DNA of 64,000 nucleotides from Capitulum mitella (taxonomy: Eukaryota; Arthropoda; Thecostraca; Pollicipedomorpha; Pollicipedidae): the NCBI GenBank assembly GCA_030062745.1, contig CP099841.1, forward strand, positions 29,949,398 through 30,013,397, in the 5' to 3' direction. Position 1 is the first letter of the stretch. The number at the start of each line of letters is the position of its first letter. A program made the position numbers and the translations under genes. Under the pieces are notes generated by a model. The model was not told the origin of the DNA, ran no database searches, and saw only the letters and a program-made list of their open reading frames with translations. Positions 1 to 11,528 of this stretch are shown here, piece after piece.

Positions 1-123
1 GGCCTCGCGCATTTTGACGCTTCCACTGCCCACAAATCTCGCTGGAGCCCGCAGACGACCCCTCACGTGGTCGGCATGCCCTGCAGCCGGTTGAGGGCAC
101 GTCACGGCCAGTGAAGCGACGTG

Positions 124-414
124 CAGTCCCAGCCTGGCTGACCGAGGCGCCAGTGGTAATAGTCCCGGACACCGGCGGGGCCCACAGTCCCAGCCAGGCT
201 GGCGCGGCACCAGTGGTAATAGTCCCAGCCCGGCTGAGCGCGGCACCAGTGGTAATAGTCCCAGACACCGGCGGGGCCCACAGTCCCAGGCCGGCTGAGC
301 GCGACACCAGTGGTAATAGTCCCAGCCCGGCTGAGCGCGGCACCAGTGGTAATAGTCCCGGACACCGGCTGAGCGCGGCACCAGTGGCAACAGCCCCGGA
401 CGCCGGCGCGGGCA
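124..414. repeat. Composite minisatellite (36/60-bp units)
   Basis: The core CACCAGTGGTAATAGTCCC recurs six times from about 149. It is followed alternately by a short spacer (AGCCCGGCTGAGCGCG, 36-bp unit) or a longer one carrying ACACCGGCGGGGCCCACAG (about 60-bp unit). The long and short units alternate, so the array has a higher-order structure. The last unit is degraded (gtggcaacagcccc). The open frames across it are a by-product of the repeat. Confidence 0.85.
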
Positions 415-429
415 CCGCTGTAACTCTAA

Positions 430-835
430 CCGGGTGCGCCGAGCAGCGACCACTGTTTATACTGGCCAGCAGGCCCGTCAATGGAAGCATACCGCCGACC
501 TAATGGGGTTAATAAAGATTTCCGCCCGAGATAAGATTCCCGTGACGTGCCGGTAAAAGGGGCTGAGCTGCAGATTAAAACGTCCTCACAATGGCCGGCG
601 CGCGGCCGCCGGGGGGCGCCAGCGCCGGCGGAAGCGCAGCGCTGGCTCGGCCGCCGACCGGACACTGGTACTGGCGCTCGGGACCGCGCGGAGTCGTGCC
701 GCTCCGAGGCCGACCCGCGCTGGCACGATTTCAGCGCCCCTCGGAGGCGTCGAGTCTCCTTACGAACCTGCGGGCCGACGGCCAGTCCGTACCCGCAGTG
801 CTCAGTGCCGCGCGGACAGGATAAGCGGTGTAATT
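430..835. other. GC-rich, CpG-dense block upstream of the Rx homeobox exons
   Basis: This block is very rich in GCCGGC, CGGCCG and GGCGCC words (about 585-830) with no tandem period. It ends abruptly at an AT-rich stretch with ATTAGCG and TAATTA-like words. The short ORFs in it run on both strands and match nothing I recognise. It could be a CpG island or promoter-proximal DNA of an upstream Rx exon. Confidence 0.35.
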
Positions 836-1260
836 AGCGTTTATTCATTAGTCACAAGTAATTATTTCATGGACTTCTGCGTACCATGATAAAGGGACAA
901 TAAGTGCTGAAAAATGATGCCTCTGGTCTCGGTGCATGCCTTTTGAAGCAGATTACACCTTGTAGCATTTACACGTACCTGCACCTACACCTTGCTGCAT
1001 GTGTGTCTGAGCCAGGTTCACTTCCCAATTGCTGGGCAATATAGCTGCATGTCGCCCCCCGTAATTGTTATTAATAGACCAATAATGGCAGTCATGCAAC
1101 CAGGAGATTACTACGTGGCGCGGGACTGTGTTTAATCATACCGATAATGCCATTACCGCTCTAATGGGCCCGGCCTCTGCGTGAGCCAGACGTCAGGCCG
1201 AGGGCTGCTCAGCAGAATCGGTCAAAAGAATTAAGCTGCCACCGGCTACGGGTCAGTGTT
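832..1260. promoter_or_regulatory. Candidate cis-regulatory element (TAAT cluster)
   Basis: This is non-repetitive DNA dense in homeodomain-type words: TAATTAGCG and AAGTAATTATT at 832-868, TAATTGTTATTAATAG near 1060-1076, CAATAATGG, then TTTAATCATACCGATAATGCCATTACC and CTAATGGG at 1131-1168. Spacing is irregular and there is no coding frame. The composition matches developmental enhancers. The assignment is inference and would need cross-species conservation. Confidence 0.33.
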
Positions 1261-2081
1261 CAGGGACAATTGACTAGGGAATGAGTCACAAGTCGGCGAC
1301 TGTGGCGAGGTGCAGAAGTTTATGACTGGGGCTGATCCAAATAGGAATGGTGACTTTTCGCGGCTGATTATGCGCTAAATGCAGGATGTTTGGAAATAGT
1401 TTATGAAAAGACGTTGCATAACGGCAGGAGCGTGTGAAAAGACATTCGTCAGTGAGACTAACACGAACATTACAGTTTGGCAAACGACTGGTGTAACAAT
1501 CATCGTCCTGGGCGAGTGGATTTGAAGCCATATGACGAAATCGGCTGTGTGCCCGGCGCTTGGTTCGTGTCCGGCGACAGCCGTCGATGTTTGACTCTAG
1601 GCTGAGACGGCCGACTGACCGAGAGGAAATCGTATCGTGAGAGCGCTAAGATTTTCTATGTTTTCTCGAGGCCACATCGAATCCCCTTCGTGCCCTGCGT
1701 AACACCATCAGTTTCGGGTAAAATAGCGTCACACGCACTAGTGGATCCAGACCATGAGCAGAAGGAGGAGGGCCATCCCGACCGTCGATTTCTGCCCGGA
1801 TTTCCGGTCACCTTGTTCCGTCATTCTGCGAAAAGTATGCTTTATGTAAAATAAGTTTTGTTTCCCAAAACAAAATAGTTCCTGTTTACGTCAAAGCGTC
1901 ATGAAAAACACGCTGGTCCCAGGTTTTCCAGCATAAGGGAGTCATGGGTCCAGTGCTTCCCCTCGATCCAGCAGTGGACACATATTGAGTAAGAGTCCAG
2001 CGTGTATTACATAGCCAAGGGAACTGGACTGGATCTCTACAGCTACTTACGTCATTTGACGACCCAATATCTCTTCCTCAG
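1261..2081. other. Rx: Unassigned DNA upstream of the homeobox exon
   Basis: I see no coding exon, repeat or RNA gene here. The last ~30 bases before 2082 form the polypyrimidine tract and acceptor of the Rx homeobox exon, so this is probably the 3' part of an upstream Rx intron. Confidence 0.5.
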
Positions 2082-2299
2082 GCGGCTCAGAAGAGGTCCG
2101 GAGCAGGCAAAGTGACGACACAGACTCGCCGAAGGCAACCGACGACTCGAAGTCGAAGAAGCACCGTCGCAACCGCACCACCTTCACCACGTACCAGCTG
2201 CACGAGCTGGAGCGGGCCTTCGAGAAGTCGCACTACCCGGACGTCTACAGCCGAGAGGAGCTGGCGATCAAGGTCAACCTGCCGGAGGTCAGGGTGCAG
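2082..2299 (+). CDS. Rx: Rx/rax homeobox exon, first half of homeodomain
   Basis: Internal coding exon of a paired-like homeodomain transcription factor. It follows a pyrimidine-rich acceptor (ctcttcctcag, AG at 2080-2081) and ends at a donor gtgaga at 2300. Whole codons run from 2084: an acidic/serine stretch (SDDTDSPK...), then a basic KSKKH leading into homeodomain residues 1-46 (Arg5, Phe8, Leu16, Phe20 visible; LPEVRVQ at the end). The intron falls between homeodomain residues 46 and 47, the usual site in paired-class genes. The [22 protein letters not shown] signature is typical of Rx, which specifies eye/anterior brain fate in animals; the vertebrate paralogue is Rax. The start codon and the N-terminal octapeptide lie in exons I cannot see, probably upstream of the window. 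No frameshift or stop occurs, so the exon looks functional. Alx, Prop and Arx homeoboxes are the alternatives, but the flanking basic residues and the C-terminal exon favour Rx. Confidence 0.93.
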
Positions 2300-2754
2300 G
2301 TGAGAAAAGGCACTAGATTTTGGATGGCATGAAGGGAAAGACCAGTTGTGTTTCGGCTTGGGGTTATGGTGATTTAAGCCGGCAAAGGTACTTTGTTGGC
2401 TGATGTCTGCGGTATGTATCTTTTCACAAATATTTTTTTCAGAAACCGATAAGCACGAATCATTCTATTGTCGAGCGCATGTAGAACATTGATACCTTTG
2501 GGTATTGTGGTCTTACAAAAGGAAAACATTGGCGCGTGGCACGGACGAGGAACTGCAGATCCAGAAACATATTCCCTTTTAGGAAAAGCGCAAAGTTCGA
2601 TCGCCGCCATCTAAAGCAGCTATTATGTCTATACCTCGTCTTCTACGTCGTTATCCGAGCCTACTAATGCATACAAAAGTTCGTGAGAGGCGCCTAACCC
2701 CTCGTTATTTGCGTTTGGTCAGCACGCATCCTTTTCCGTCCAAACCGCCACGCA

Positions 2755-2830
2755 ACGCCCGCCAATTAGCGGTGGTTTAACCTCATTTCATCGCTAATTA
2801 CCCTAGCCTATTAGTGGTAAATTTGAATTG
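2755..2830. promoter_or_regulatory. Intronic paired homeodomain-site cluster
   Basis: CAATTAGCG (2763-2771) and its inverse CGCTAATTA (2792-2800) face each other across 20 bases, followed by CCTATTAGTGG. TAATTA-type cores are the recognition sequence of Q50 paired-like homeodomains, the class encoded by this gene. An autoregulatory site is therefore plausible but is inference. Confidence 0.4.
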
Positions 2831-3489
2831 ATCTTTGTGACAGGACCTTCTGCCACGTTCCCACCGTGGCGCCGTCACCGCTTCTAATGACATCGATTCT
2901 TTCCCCGAATGCAAACTAGATAACGTCTGGTTGCGACAGTCACCGCGTAGGCGAGGATCGCACGCTCCCCACTCCCCCCTTCCAATTCCCCATCCCTTCC
3001 GACCAGGCCGCTGGGCCACTCTAGGAGAGTGACACCGCTGACACACCGACACCGACACAGACACCGCCGGATACATTCGGAGCCATCAGAGCCCAGAATG
3101 GCAGGCCTCTCCTACATGTGACGTCCCGTCGTGAAGTGTTTGTCTTTATTTTAGGTGAGTCAGTCATAACGCGTTTTTTTCTGCAAGGTTTATGCAGTCA
3201 CGTTGTAGACAGGGTCGCACGTAGAAATCTTCAGAGATGGGCGAGGAGGTAAAATATGTTATCAGGCTCGCTTTCACTTCCACAGTGTTTCTTCTTTCTT
3301 CCAACCACCTATTTTTCGTTCCTAATCGCGGGGAACGGACCCGCAGCTTCCTTTGGATGGGCCTGTGGTTGTGGCTGCCATGAAAACCATAAAAATCATA
3401 AGAATAATTTGGTTTGCGGCCCGGTTTTCCGTGAAATTGTAAACCACGCCTGGCTTTTGATTACACGGAAACAGATCACGGCAGGCAGA

Positions 3490-3850
3490 TCCCAACGCGG
3501 CGCGGCATGGACGCGCAGCCGCCGCCGCCGTGGGCAGCTCCTGCGGGCGGCCGGCGCCATTAATACTGGACGACGGGCCGGCTGATAGTTTGATCCGGCG
3601 CCCGAAGTCCAGCGTGGGAAGGCGGCACGTGGCCAGCCGCCGGTCGTATTATTGTTTGATTGCCGCCTTCAGCGCGGCATTAGCTGTTTTACAGCCGACC
3701 GCGCAGCTCCCGACGCTCGGCCGGCGATGGTCGTCGTTGCGGTGCCGCAGCCGGCGCCGGCAGCTGACGGGCGTGAGGGGGCTGCTCGGGGGATGTGAGA
3801 GACACCGCTTGGTCACACCCAAGCCATTATTGTCGCCTGGAAAACGTATA
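3490..3850. other. GC-rich intronic block with TAAT words
   Basis: CpG-dense DNA (GCCGCCGCCG, CGGCCGGCG) is interleaved with CCATTAATACTGG and GTCGTATTATTGTTTGATTGCCGCC. Open frames exist on both strands but none resembles a known protein. It is similar in style to the blocks at 5640-6160 and 41700-42230. Confidence 0.3.
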
Positions 3851-4129
3851 TTGAAGCGCAGTTGATTCACGGCCCCATTTCGGTGTTCAGTTCCACGTGG
3901 TGATTTAACGCAGTGTTAGCTGCCGCTGTCCGGCGGTTTTGCTTTCAAGAGCTGCCGTTCTCTCGGATTTTTTTGAAGTCGGACGGGGTCTGTCGGCGCC
4001 GGACGAGGTCTGTTGGGTCCGGACGGGCTGGACAGGGTCTGCTGGGGTCGGACAGGGACGGGCGCTCCCGCCCCCCTTCCGTCGCCGACAAAAGCCGATT
4101 ATCGCAAACAGAGGCCCTCAGTCCCATTA

Positions 4130-4240
4130 GCAGAACAGGTAAATGATGGCATTAAATTAATTGGTTAATATAGCCGCGAAAGCTGCCGCTGAATTATTTA
4201 CAGTGGCATTCCGTGCGATCGTGCGGTCCGCAGTGCACAC
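4130..4240. promoter_or_regulatory. Short TAAT/ATTA-rich intronic element
   Basis: The run GGCATTAAATTAATTGGTTAATATAGCC is followed by GCTGAATTATTTAC, embedded in otherwise mixed DNA and next to a GC-rich segment. It is a candidate homeodomain-responsive element only. No conservation data are available. Confidence 0.28.
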
Positions 4241-5635
4241 AGATAGGGCCGACTGGCAGCCGGTGTGTGACAGGATTTTGGCGAACGGGAGCCGGGCCCT
4301 GCAAGAGACGTGCTTCGGAAAATATTGCACGTGAAGTTTGAAAGTGATTATTGTTTGCGCAAGTTTTTCGTCTTTACAGGGCTTCTTTCACCAGAATCAC
4401 AAGAGGCCAGGTTCTCTCTTTGCACTCATCAACATAGCAGTACTGAGTGGCCAGGAAAACGAAAACTGCATTCAAAGGGCATACAATCGATGTAAGTCAC
4501 TCGATTGAACGTCAAGACATTCTGCTTCAGTTAACAGAAATCTTCTCTTTAGTCCAAAACTGGTGAGACATTCACCACAAAGATCTGTTGCGCAAAATTA
4601 ACTGCTGTTGTGTTCTTCTTAACCTGACATAATTACATTGCTTTTTAAGGAATTACGATATCTCCGTTCCAGAAAATGCCACACCTTAGAACAGCTTGCA
4701 TCAAATCACAAGCATGTCCTTCATTATTTGCATGCAAAGGAGGATCCAGCTTATTAAGCTGAGAGCAATAATTAATTCTGTTGGAACTGTGTAATCTCTG
4801 ATGACATTTACAACTCGTGCCACAATGCCGGCAAAAGGTCATACAGCACGGCTCTTTTGAAGCCTGGTCAAACTGACCGTCGTCTCATCGCGCTTAAAAC
4901 ATCCTCTGTACTGCAGGCACTTTCATAATTAAATTGATTAACGCTACTGTTTCCCAATCCTTGAACGACTTTAAGTTTGCCTTGAACCTGAGACATTCAG
5001 TGAATGACCAAACTTTCGTGAACTTGGAACAAACTTGGCGAATGTTAATTGCTCCACAAGATCATGCAGTATTGTTCAGAAAAAAACCTCGCTGACTTCC
5101 GTACCCGAAAACAGTTACCTAAACCAGTAATTTTCCCTGTTTGAATTTAGTTTTGTGTGATTGACCACTCCTATGATTTCAAAACAAATGTGACTCTCAA
5201 ACAGTAGTCTTTTCAGCAGGACACTGAAAAATGGTGCTGATAGCCTACCATACCATTGCTATTATGTCTTATATACTATTGCATACCATTACCTCTCATT
5301 GGGTGGACGGTTGATGGCTTTTCGTGGAGAGGGTTGGACAAAGCTGTCCACATCTAGAGTTTTAAGCCGCTTGGAGAAGGAAATAAAGCAACTCCAGAAT
5401 AAAAAAAAGCACATCCAAAAAAATGTCGTACACAACCAAACCGATGACTTCTTTCACCTGACTTTTTATTTAGGCAAACATATGCTTTGCATGTGTCTGT
5501 TGATATCGGGACTGGTTACTCTAGAGCAGCGTTTCGGCTCGTGTTCGCTCGACCCCCATTGTCACTAGCAATCGCTCCGAGGAAGTCATAATTCATCGTT
5601 CAAGGATCAAGGATTTCCCGAGTCGTTCCCGACTT
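4241..5635. other. Intronic stretch without recognised features
   Basis: AT-leaning intron DNA with scattered short ORFs on both strands and no repeat period or protein similarity that I can see. Confidence 0.5.
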
Positions 5636-5639
5636 GACG

Positions 5640-6170
5640 ACGCGCTCCGTGACTGCTGGATGGAAGCAGTCCCCCGGAGCTGTGCGTTCAGATCTGGCAA
5701 CGCGCTCCGGCCGCCGAGTTTCCCCGCGGCCAGCTCTGCGGCCAGCTGCAGTGTCCCCGCGCCCCTGCTACCCTCTCCCCCGTGCGGCGCCGGCGGCGGC
5801 CGCGGCGGCCGCCTCTTGATCACCTGACGTCACCGGGCGATAATTGATTCGGCAGCGGCCGCTTTGTCGGGGGAGAGCGGCGGCCGGTCCGGCGCCGGCC
5901 GCCGGGGGCTCCGCGCCGTGCGCCGACGCCGAGATCCACTTCATAAAGTGAATTAAGATGCGTCCGATAGCGGCCAGAATCTATACATTAGCCCATCAAT
6001 CGGCAGACGCCAACGAGCGGACATTAAGTGACTCTATTACCGTCGCCGACCGCCGCGCACCGCCTGTGAGTGGCTGCGGCGCGATAAGAGATTATCGCCT
6101 CGACGAATTAGGCGCAGGTGTCGGGCGGCGCGCCGCGCCGCCGCCGCCGAGGCCGGCCCCAGGTGAGAGT
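5640..6170. promoter_or_regulatory. Candidate intronic enhancer, GC-rich with TAAT/GATA words
   Basis: The block opens GC-rich (CGGCGGCGGCCGCGG near 5790). It then has CACCTGACGTCACC (E-box plus CRE-like TGACGTCA, 5821-5834), GCGATAATTGATTCGG, CATAAAGTGAATTAAG, CCCATCAATCGG and ATTAAGTGACTC, with GATAAGAGATTATCG and GACGAATTAGGCGC at about 6083-6115. The dense mix of unrelated transcription factor words in unique sequence is what a developmental enhancer looks like. The call is inference. Confidence 0.4.
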
Positions 6171-6439
6171 GGCGAGACTGGAGAGAGCGTGGCGTGGCAG
6201 GCATACCGTACATGGCACGAGGTTAGTCACGGACGCTCTGGAAACTGGCACGTCAGAGATGGTGAGAGGATGAAAGTGATGCTGCGGTTGAATACATTTG
6301 TTGAGAATGCTTGTTCACGGTTCGCCGGAGCTCCATGCTTGTCACGATATCTAGATACTTCAGCCTGCCAGATGAGCTTGATTTATCACTTCCTGCTTTG
6401 AGACAAAACTAGATAAGTTAGCGAAATGATTTACTCGGA

Positions 6440-7172
6440 ACCATTTAACACTAAATGTGTCGAAAACGCAGGCAACCATGTTGAAGCAAAGCAAAGCAAA
6501 GCTGAGACGTGTCAGCGTAAAAGAGTTTCGGATCACAGTTTCGGATCCTCCTTTTCCTATCAGATCGTCCATTTTAACCTTGGTCATCACAATAGATTGC
6601 TGCCTCAACTGGAGCAAACACGCAGACACTATCGCGAGTAACTGTGCATGCATGCTGATTCGCCTCAGCCTCCTTCGCCATGTCATATTTGTAAAGACCG
6701 TTGGTCTCCTAACTAATGCCATGGTCCTTCCCTGCCTTCGTTTCCGTCTTGTTGTGTGGGGTAACTTAACATCACGTGGAAGAAAAGGATCAACAAAGTT
6801 ATCATATTTGCCCGTCACATCGCGGGTCGAGAGGTGAAAAGCCTAGCATGGCTCGGCGACCTGGCCTCTCAGCACAAACCTCGATCCGTCACACTCATCC
6901 GCCAATTCCTGGTTTTCCCTGATAATATGCCATCTCGTTTGGAATGCCTTTTTAAATTATGGCAGACGAAACGACCAACTCGGCAGTGGGACAACCTGGA
7001 CTTCCCACCGCCACAAACTCTGTTTAAAAAAGTGTCGCTCTCTCACTACGGCCCCAAATTATGGAATGGTGTCTTCCCTCTGGTTAGGAACCTACCAAAG
7101 AAAGGCTTAATAAAAATATTCAGGTGGCAGTTTCGTCAGCAGCATGATTGTTTTCATGTGTCCATTGTTTGA
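6440..7172 (+). pseudogene. Non-LTR retrotransposon RT C-terminal remnant (CR1/Jockey-like)
   Basis: Two overlapping frames (6457-6837 and 6834-7172) read as the end of a non-LTR reverse transcriptase. The first has the LGV-iD--L-W type box as VITIDCCLNWSKHADTI and the RL-LLRH thumb-like segment, then VVWGN. The second has the tail motif SHYGPKLWNG followed by a basic end. They are joined by one frameshift near 6780. No catalytic YADD box is present, so the copy is 5'-truncated and inactive. A3-rich DNA (aaataaataaacaagg, 7381-7397) lies beyond an AT microsatellite and may mark the old 3' end. It is inserted in the Rx intron in the gene's orientation. Confidence 0.72.
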
Positions 7173-7270
7173 TTTCGAATGCGTGTTATGTATTTTCATG
7201 TGTATGCTTCGTGTTCATCGAGTGTGTCATTTATAGCGTATATAGAGTGTGTTGTGCGTGCGTTTTGTCC

Positions 7271-7272
<2 letters not shown>

Positions 7273-7325
<53 letters not shown>

Positions 7326-7332
7326 TACATAT
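7273..7332. repeat. (AT)n microsatellite
   Basis: More than twenty AT dinucleotides, then a short ATATAC tail. It lies just beyond the non-LTR remnant inside the Rx intron. Confidence 0.97.
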
Positions 7333-7409
7333 CATTTTGCCTGTCGTAACGCCCATAACCCTATGGTTGCCGGAGACATGAAAATAAATAAACAAGGAAA
7401 TAAATAGGT

Positions 7410-10115
7410 ATGTTTTCAGCACTTCTGTTTCCGCAAAAAATTCCTAAGTCATTCAGTGATGATGTAATACGGGGGTTCAGCCAACGTTCATTGGGCTGTG
7501 GCTTCTTTAGTCGTCACAACGGCAAGATGGCAAGGGCAAATATAACCCTGCACAGTTTGCGGGAAGTTGGGTGAAAACTCCGTAGATATAAGGTTTTAAT
7601 CTGGTATGTCTACGATGACACGAAATAAATCGATCTGTAACTCTACAAGTTTTGACTTGCCTATCTCAATTCAGAACTCGTATTACAAGCTGAATGTTGA
7701 ATGAATCTCGGCAGATCTGTTGAGGTATCATTCTCTGTTTTATGTGCATAAATGTTGTTCGTGGTCATTAATTCCCAGCTATTTCTGGCTTCACAGCATA
7801 GCTGAGTAAGCGTCAGCTTGAATTACTTTTGAGCAGATCAAGCCTGACGTGCGACTATTTACAAAGGGATGGTGTCGTTTGACTAAATGCTTCGCCATCC
7901 GAATAGACGTCGCTACAGTAAGCGTGTCGGCTGATTTTTTTTTTGTAAAGGTGAGATCCAACATTTGCTAGAGTTTATAGCACGCTTCTGTCTGGCCACT
8001 AATGACGTCAGAAGCCGGTATGAGCGGGACACGCCCGCACTGGTGGACGCCCGAGCCACTTGCACATTGGGGGAGGGGGTTTCCAGACCTCGTTTAATTT
8101 TTGTCGAATGATCGTAATTGTATGCAACTTGGATACATCATCATTGTTATCTTAAACGATCAGCCTGGAAATTTGCAGGCAATAATGCTTTGAATTGAAC
8201 TGATGTTTCTTCCTGTTCCACTGTCTGAAGCCCGCGTACGACATATCGGTCTGCAGCCGGCTGTCACAATGCCCGCCAACTTTCTAAGGAAGCGTGAGGT
8301 ACACATATAGTTCATAAAAACACATTTTTCCCCTGTTGATTTATTCTGGATCCATGAGACGGGCAATAAAAAGTTACTTTCTCACGCAAGAGATCATAAT
8401 GACTGATTTTCCGGTTCGGCACGGTGACGTGCAAAAATTCCTTGACGTTACAGGCAACGATGAACACACCTTACCGTAGATATTACATGCCCTTTCCTGA
8501 TAAGCCTATAGCAGTTGTGTTGCGGAGTTGCGGACAACGAACGTTTTAAAGAAACGCTTGAAACCCGTTTTTGGCCTGGCCGGACCTCTCAGAAATCGGA
8601 AATGGCCCATCACAGATCGAATCCCGGAGCCATCTATCAAAGGCTCAGTGTAAAATGGGTCCGACACGACCCCTGAGTACAGTTCTGACTCCTGAGATGC
8701 ACCCTGTTAACTGGCTTGGTCCAGTCGTCAGTCAGACGAAACGGAGCGGTGCCTTTACCAAAGACGGGTCTCCAGTCCGGAGCTCCTGATGCGGGATATC
8801 TGTCCATTCAAACGGATTCAGCCTGCCGAGGGCAGCAGGTGGTATCGGCGTCAACCACAGTTATCCCTAGTTTCCCGAAAAAAAATCAGCAATGTCGGCT
8901 TCACGTTGAACAAAATTAACAAACGGCCGTTTCAACTCCAGCTGCGTTCTCTCCAAGGGCCGGGGCAAAATCGGACACAAACAGCCGGTTTTTCCGATAG
9001 ATGCCAATGCTTTAGATATTCATATTACTACAGATGCCCGAACAGAGGCTTTGAGATCGATCATGCCACATCGTTCGCCACATCAGCGGCCGGACCGACA
9101 ATAAGCGACCGGCCTGATTGGTTACTGGACGCATAGGCGCATCCCAGGCCAAGAAGTGAGTCCATCGGACTCGACCCCTTCGTTGTCGGTCGAAATTATC
9201 GAAACACACGTCCTAGCGAAAGTTATGAACGAAGGTGTTAACACATGCATCGGCTTGATTTCAAAATACCATTAAAAAGAATCGCAGCGCATGGTTGCGC
9301 CCATAAAGGGCAGGGCGGGTTCTAGACGTTAGCTGGGCGGCGTCTCCCTAAATCCCCTGGCTCTGCGTGGTTTCGGGCCACTTGTAGCGAGGCGTTTGAC
9401 CAACCACGCATTTGAGAGAAATTTGGATTAAGTATTAGGTTTATTAGTATTAGTATTATTAGTGAGTATTGGATTAAGAAATTTGACATACCGCATGATG
9501 CGGACAGTCTACGTATCGATAGTGGTGGATGGGGAGTGGAGGGGGTGGACGCGTTAGTAGTTTGCAATTTTAGACGCGTCTTGTGTTATGAGTCACGTGC
9601 CTCCTCTGTGGACTGATTATCGGAAAATTTTCAAATCATGTTCTAAAAACAGTTTCGGGTTTAAATATATCTTCATTTTTTTTCATTGCCTTGTTTGTAA
9701 GGGAATGTAAAACTGCCGACCCACTTTCCGAATATTTTGTATCCACTTCTGGTCGGGGCTCAAACCTTACATCATTGGTTCGCGACAGGGCATGGAACTG
9801 GCAAGACGTGCGAGCGGTTTTCGGACTCCTGATCACCCGTGCGGAAAACCTGCATTACCTTCCCGTCGTTCTGACTGTCCTCTACTCGACCACACTGATC
9901 ATATTTTCGCAGTCCACATTGCTCTTGCCTGGTTCCATCCGTTCTTTTTGCGACGTGAATCACTGGGCATGCCACAATACTCCTTCTCCGTTCGGCAGCA
10001 GCAAAAGGAATGACTAGACACGATGTGATCTGTCCACGCTTATATACGTCTCAAAATCTTCATTTGAATTGAAATGAATATCTGCAATGCATGATCCATT
10101 TTTAGCTACAGTTGC
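7410..10115. other. Intronic stretch without recognised features
   Basis: Short open frames occur on both strands (for example near 8790-9130 and 9690-10017), but none has a known domain, signal peptide or codon bias that I can defend. A small ATTAGTATTAG run occurs near 9440-9465. Confidence 0.5.
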
Positions 10116-10125
10116 AATATATATA

Positions 10126-10128
<3 letters not shown>

Positions 10129-10163
<35 letters not shown>
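10129..10163. repeat. (AT)n microsatellite
   Basis: About 17 AT dinucleotides preceded by an imperfect ATATATACTC segment, within the Rx intron. Confidence 0.97.
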
Positions 10164-10166
<3 letters not shown>

Positions 10167-10439
10167 AAGTGAACGCCGAGTGCAATACCGACAGCGACGT
10201 AGTTTCCACTCACGTAATACACCCGAAGCCATCGGCGAACACAACATTTCTCAGGACCACACCGCTCAATCCCCGGTACAAGCCAGCCGTGTCCTCGGCA
10301 GCAGCCATCACCGCATCCGAACCGGAGCAGCAGACCCCGCCCCCGACCGGGCCGCCCGCCTTCCAGAGCACGTGACGACTCCTGGCGCGTCGCTCCCATT
10401 CAGGCGGGCTCAAAGGGTTGAAAGGAGCCGGCGGCACGG

Positions 10440-10618
10440 CGCCGAACGGCCGGCCCGCCACCCCAGCTTGTCTTTATTAAATTACCGACATCTTGAGAGA
10501 GCTAATTCGCCGGCCATTCTCGGGCGATAAAAGCGGCCGAGGTGACCCCGCGCAGCGGCGCGTCCCCGGCACCCTTTAATGTCGGCTCCGATTTCGGCCG
10601 CGCCGGCGGCGATTCTCC
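10440..10618. promoter_or_regulatory. Candidate intronic regulatory block
   Basis: GC-rich DNA flanks a short AT-rich core containing TTATTAAATTACCG and GAGCTAATTCGCC (10471-10512), with GCGATAAAAGCGG just after it. The GATAAAAG word could act as a TATA-like or GATA site. It sits immediately upstream of a 47-bp tandem repeat. Confidence 0.3.
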
Positions 10619-10768
10619 CTGTCCGCGGCCGTGCCGACCCACGACTGGCCTGAGCGTCTGGTCGACTGTTCGCAGCCGTGCCGGCCCACGGCTGGCCTGG
10701 CTGTCTGGTCGACTGTCCGCAGCCCTGCCGACCCACGGTTAGCCTCGGTGTCTGGTCGGCTGTCTGAG
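10619..10768. repeat. 47-bp tandem repeat, three full copies
   Basis: The units start at 10619, 10666 and 10713, each reading roughly CTGTCCGCAGCCGTGCCG then ACCCACGGCTGGCCTG then TGTCTGGTCGA. A fourth unit begins and decays at 10760. The copies differ at a handful of positions, so the expansion is fairly recent. Confidence 0.88.
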
Positions 10769-10769
10769 G

Positions 10770-11480
10770 ATGAGGCGGCCGTTGTTGTTTGGTCGGACGG
10801 TCAGTGACGGCTCAGACACCTGGCGTCGGACGGTGCTGCTCTTGAGAGCGGCCGGGGATGAGAGGTGTTGCTTCGTTCCTGAATGTTAAAGTGATCTAGC
10901 CAAGTATTCAAGATAGGGTTTTTTAGTGATGCTTTCCACTCGTCCTTTTAGATGTGCTGGAACAGAAGGCGCACAAAAAGCGCTGTACCTGGTATTCAGG
11001 CTGGATCAAATTCCTAATTAAACGGCTGCCAGACAGTGGCAACAGCTTTGAATGTAGGCAAGGTCTTCAAGAAAGCGTGGATAAACTGCGGGCTGAATTG
11101 CTTTTCAGCGATTTGCAAGTTTTCCACACTATTACTTGACTTTGTCTCCAGTAATCTACCCGTGACGACAAGATTGTTTGCGGTGACAGAGATGTTCTTT
11201 TTCTGACCGCCATCCTTTTGTTATACTCGCAACGCATCCATAGCCTTTGTTTTTGAACGCCACCCGTGCTATCCTCTGTGATCGAGACTGCTCCCTGAAC
11301 CATCGTCTGGGACTGGGACTGTGCGTCCTTGATGACCAGCATTACTCCCTGTGCTGGACTGGGATAGGTTGGGGCAAGACGGTGATCGGTATTATTACAT
11401 GTCGGCACACTTTTCATCTCCCAGCTCCCACTGCAACGCTTCTCCAGACTGCAACTGTGTGTCTGTGTGTTGCTGGGAGC
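10770..11480. other. Intronic stretch without recognised features
   Basis: Mixed-composition intron DNA with no repeat or protein similarity seen. It leads into an AT microsatellite shortly before the Rx acceptor. Confidence 0.5.

Positions 11481-11481
<1 letters not shown>

Positions 11482-11526
<45 letters not shown>
11482..11526. repeat. (TA)n microsatellite near the Rx acceptor
   Basis: About 22 TA dinucleotides end only ~165 bases before the exon at 11692. Length polymorphism here would change intron sequence close to the splice site. Confidence 0.97.

Positions 11527-11528
<2 letters not shown>

Noticed and set aside
111-503. 130-residue open frame over the first minisatellite
   Set aside because: The repeat unit lacks stops in this frame by chance; the peptide is only the translated minisatellite and opposite-strand frames are equally open.
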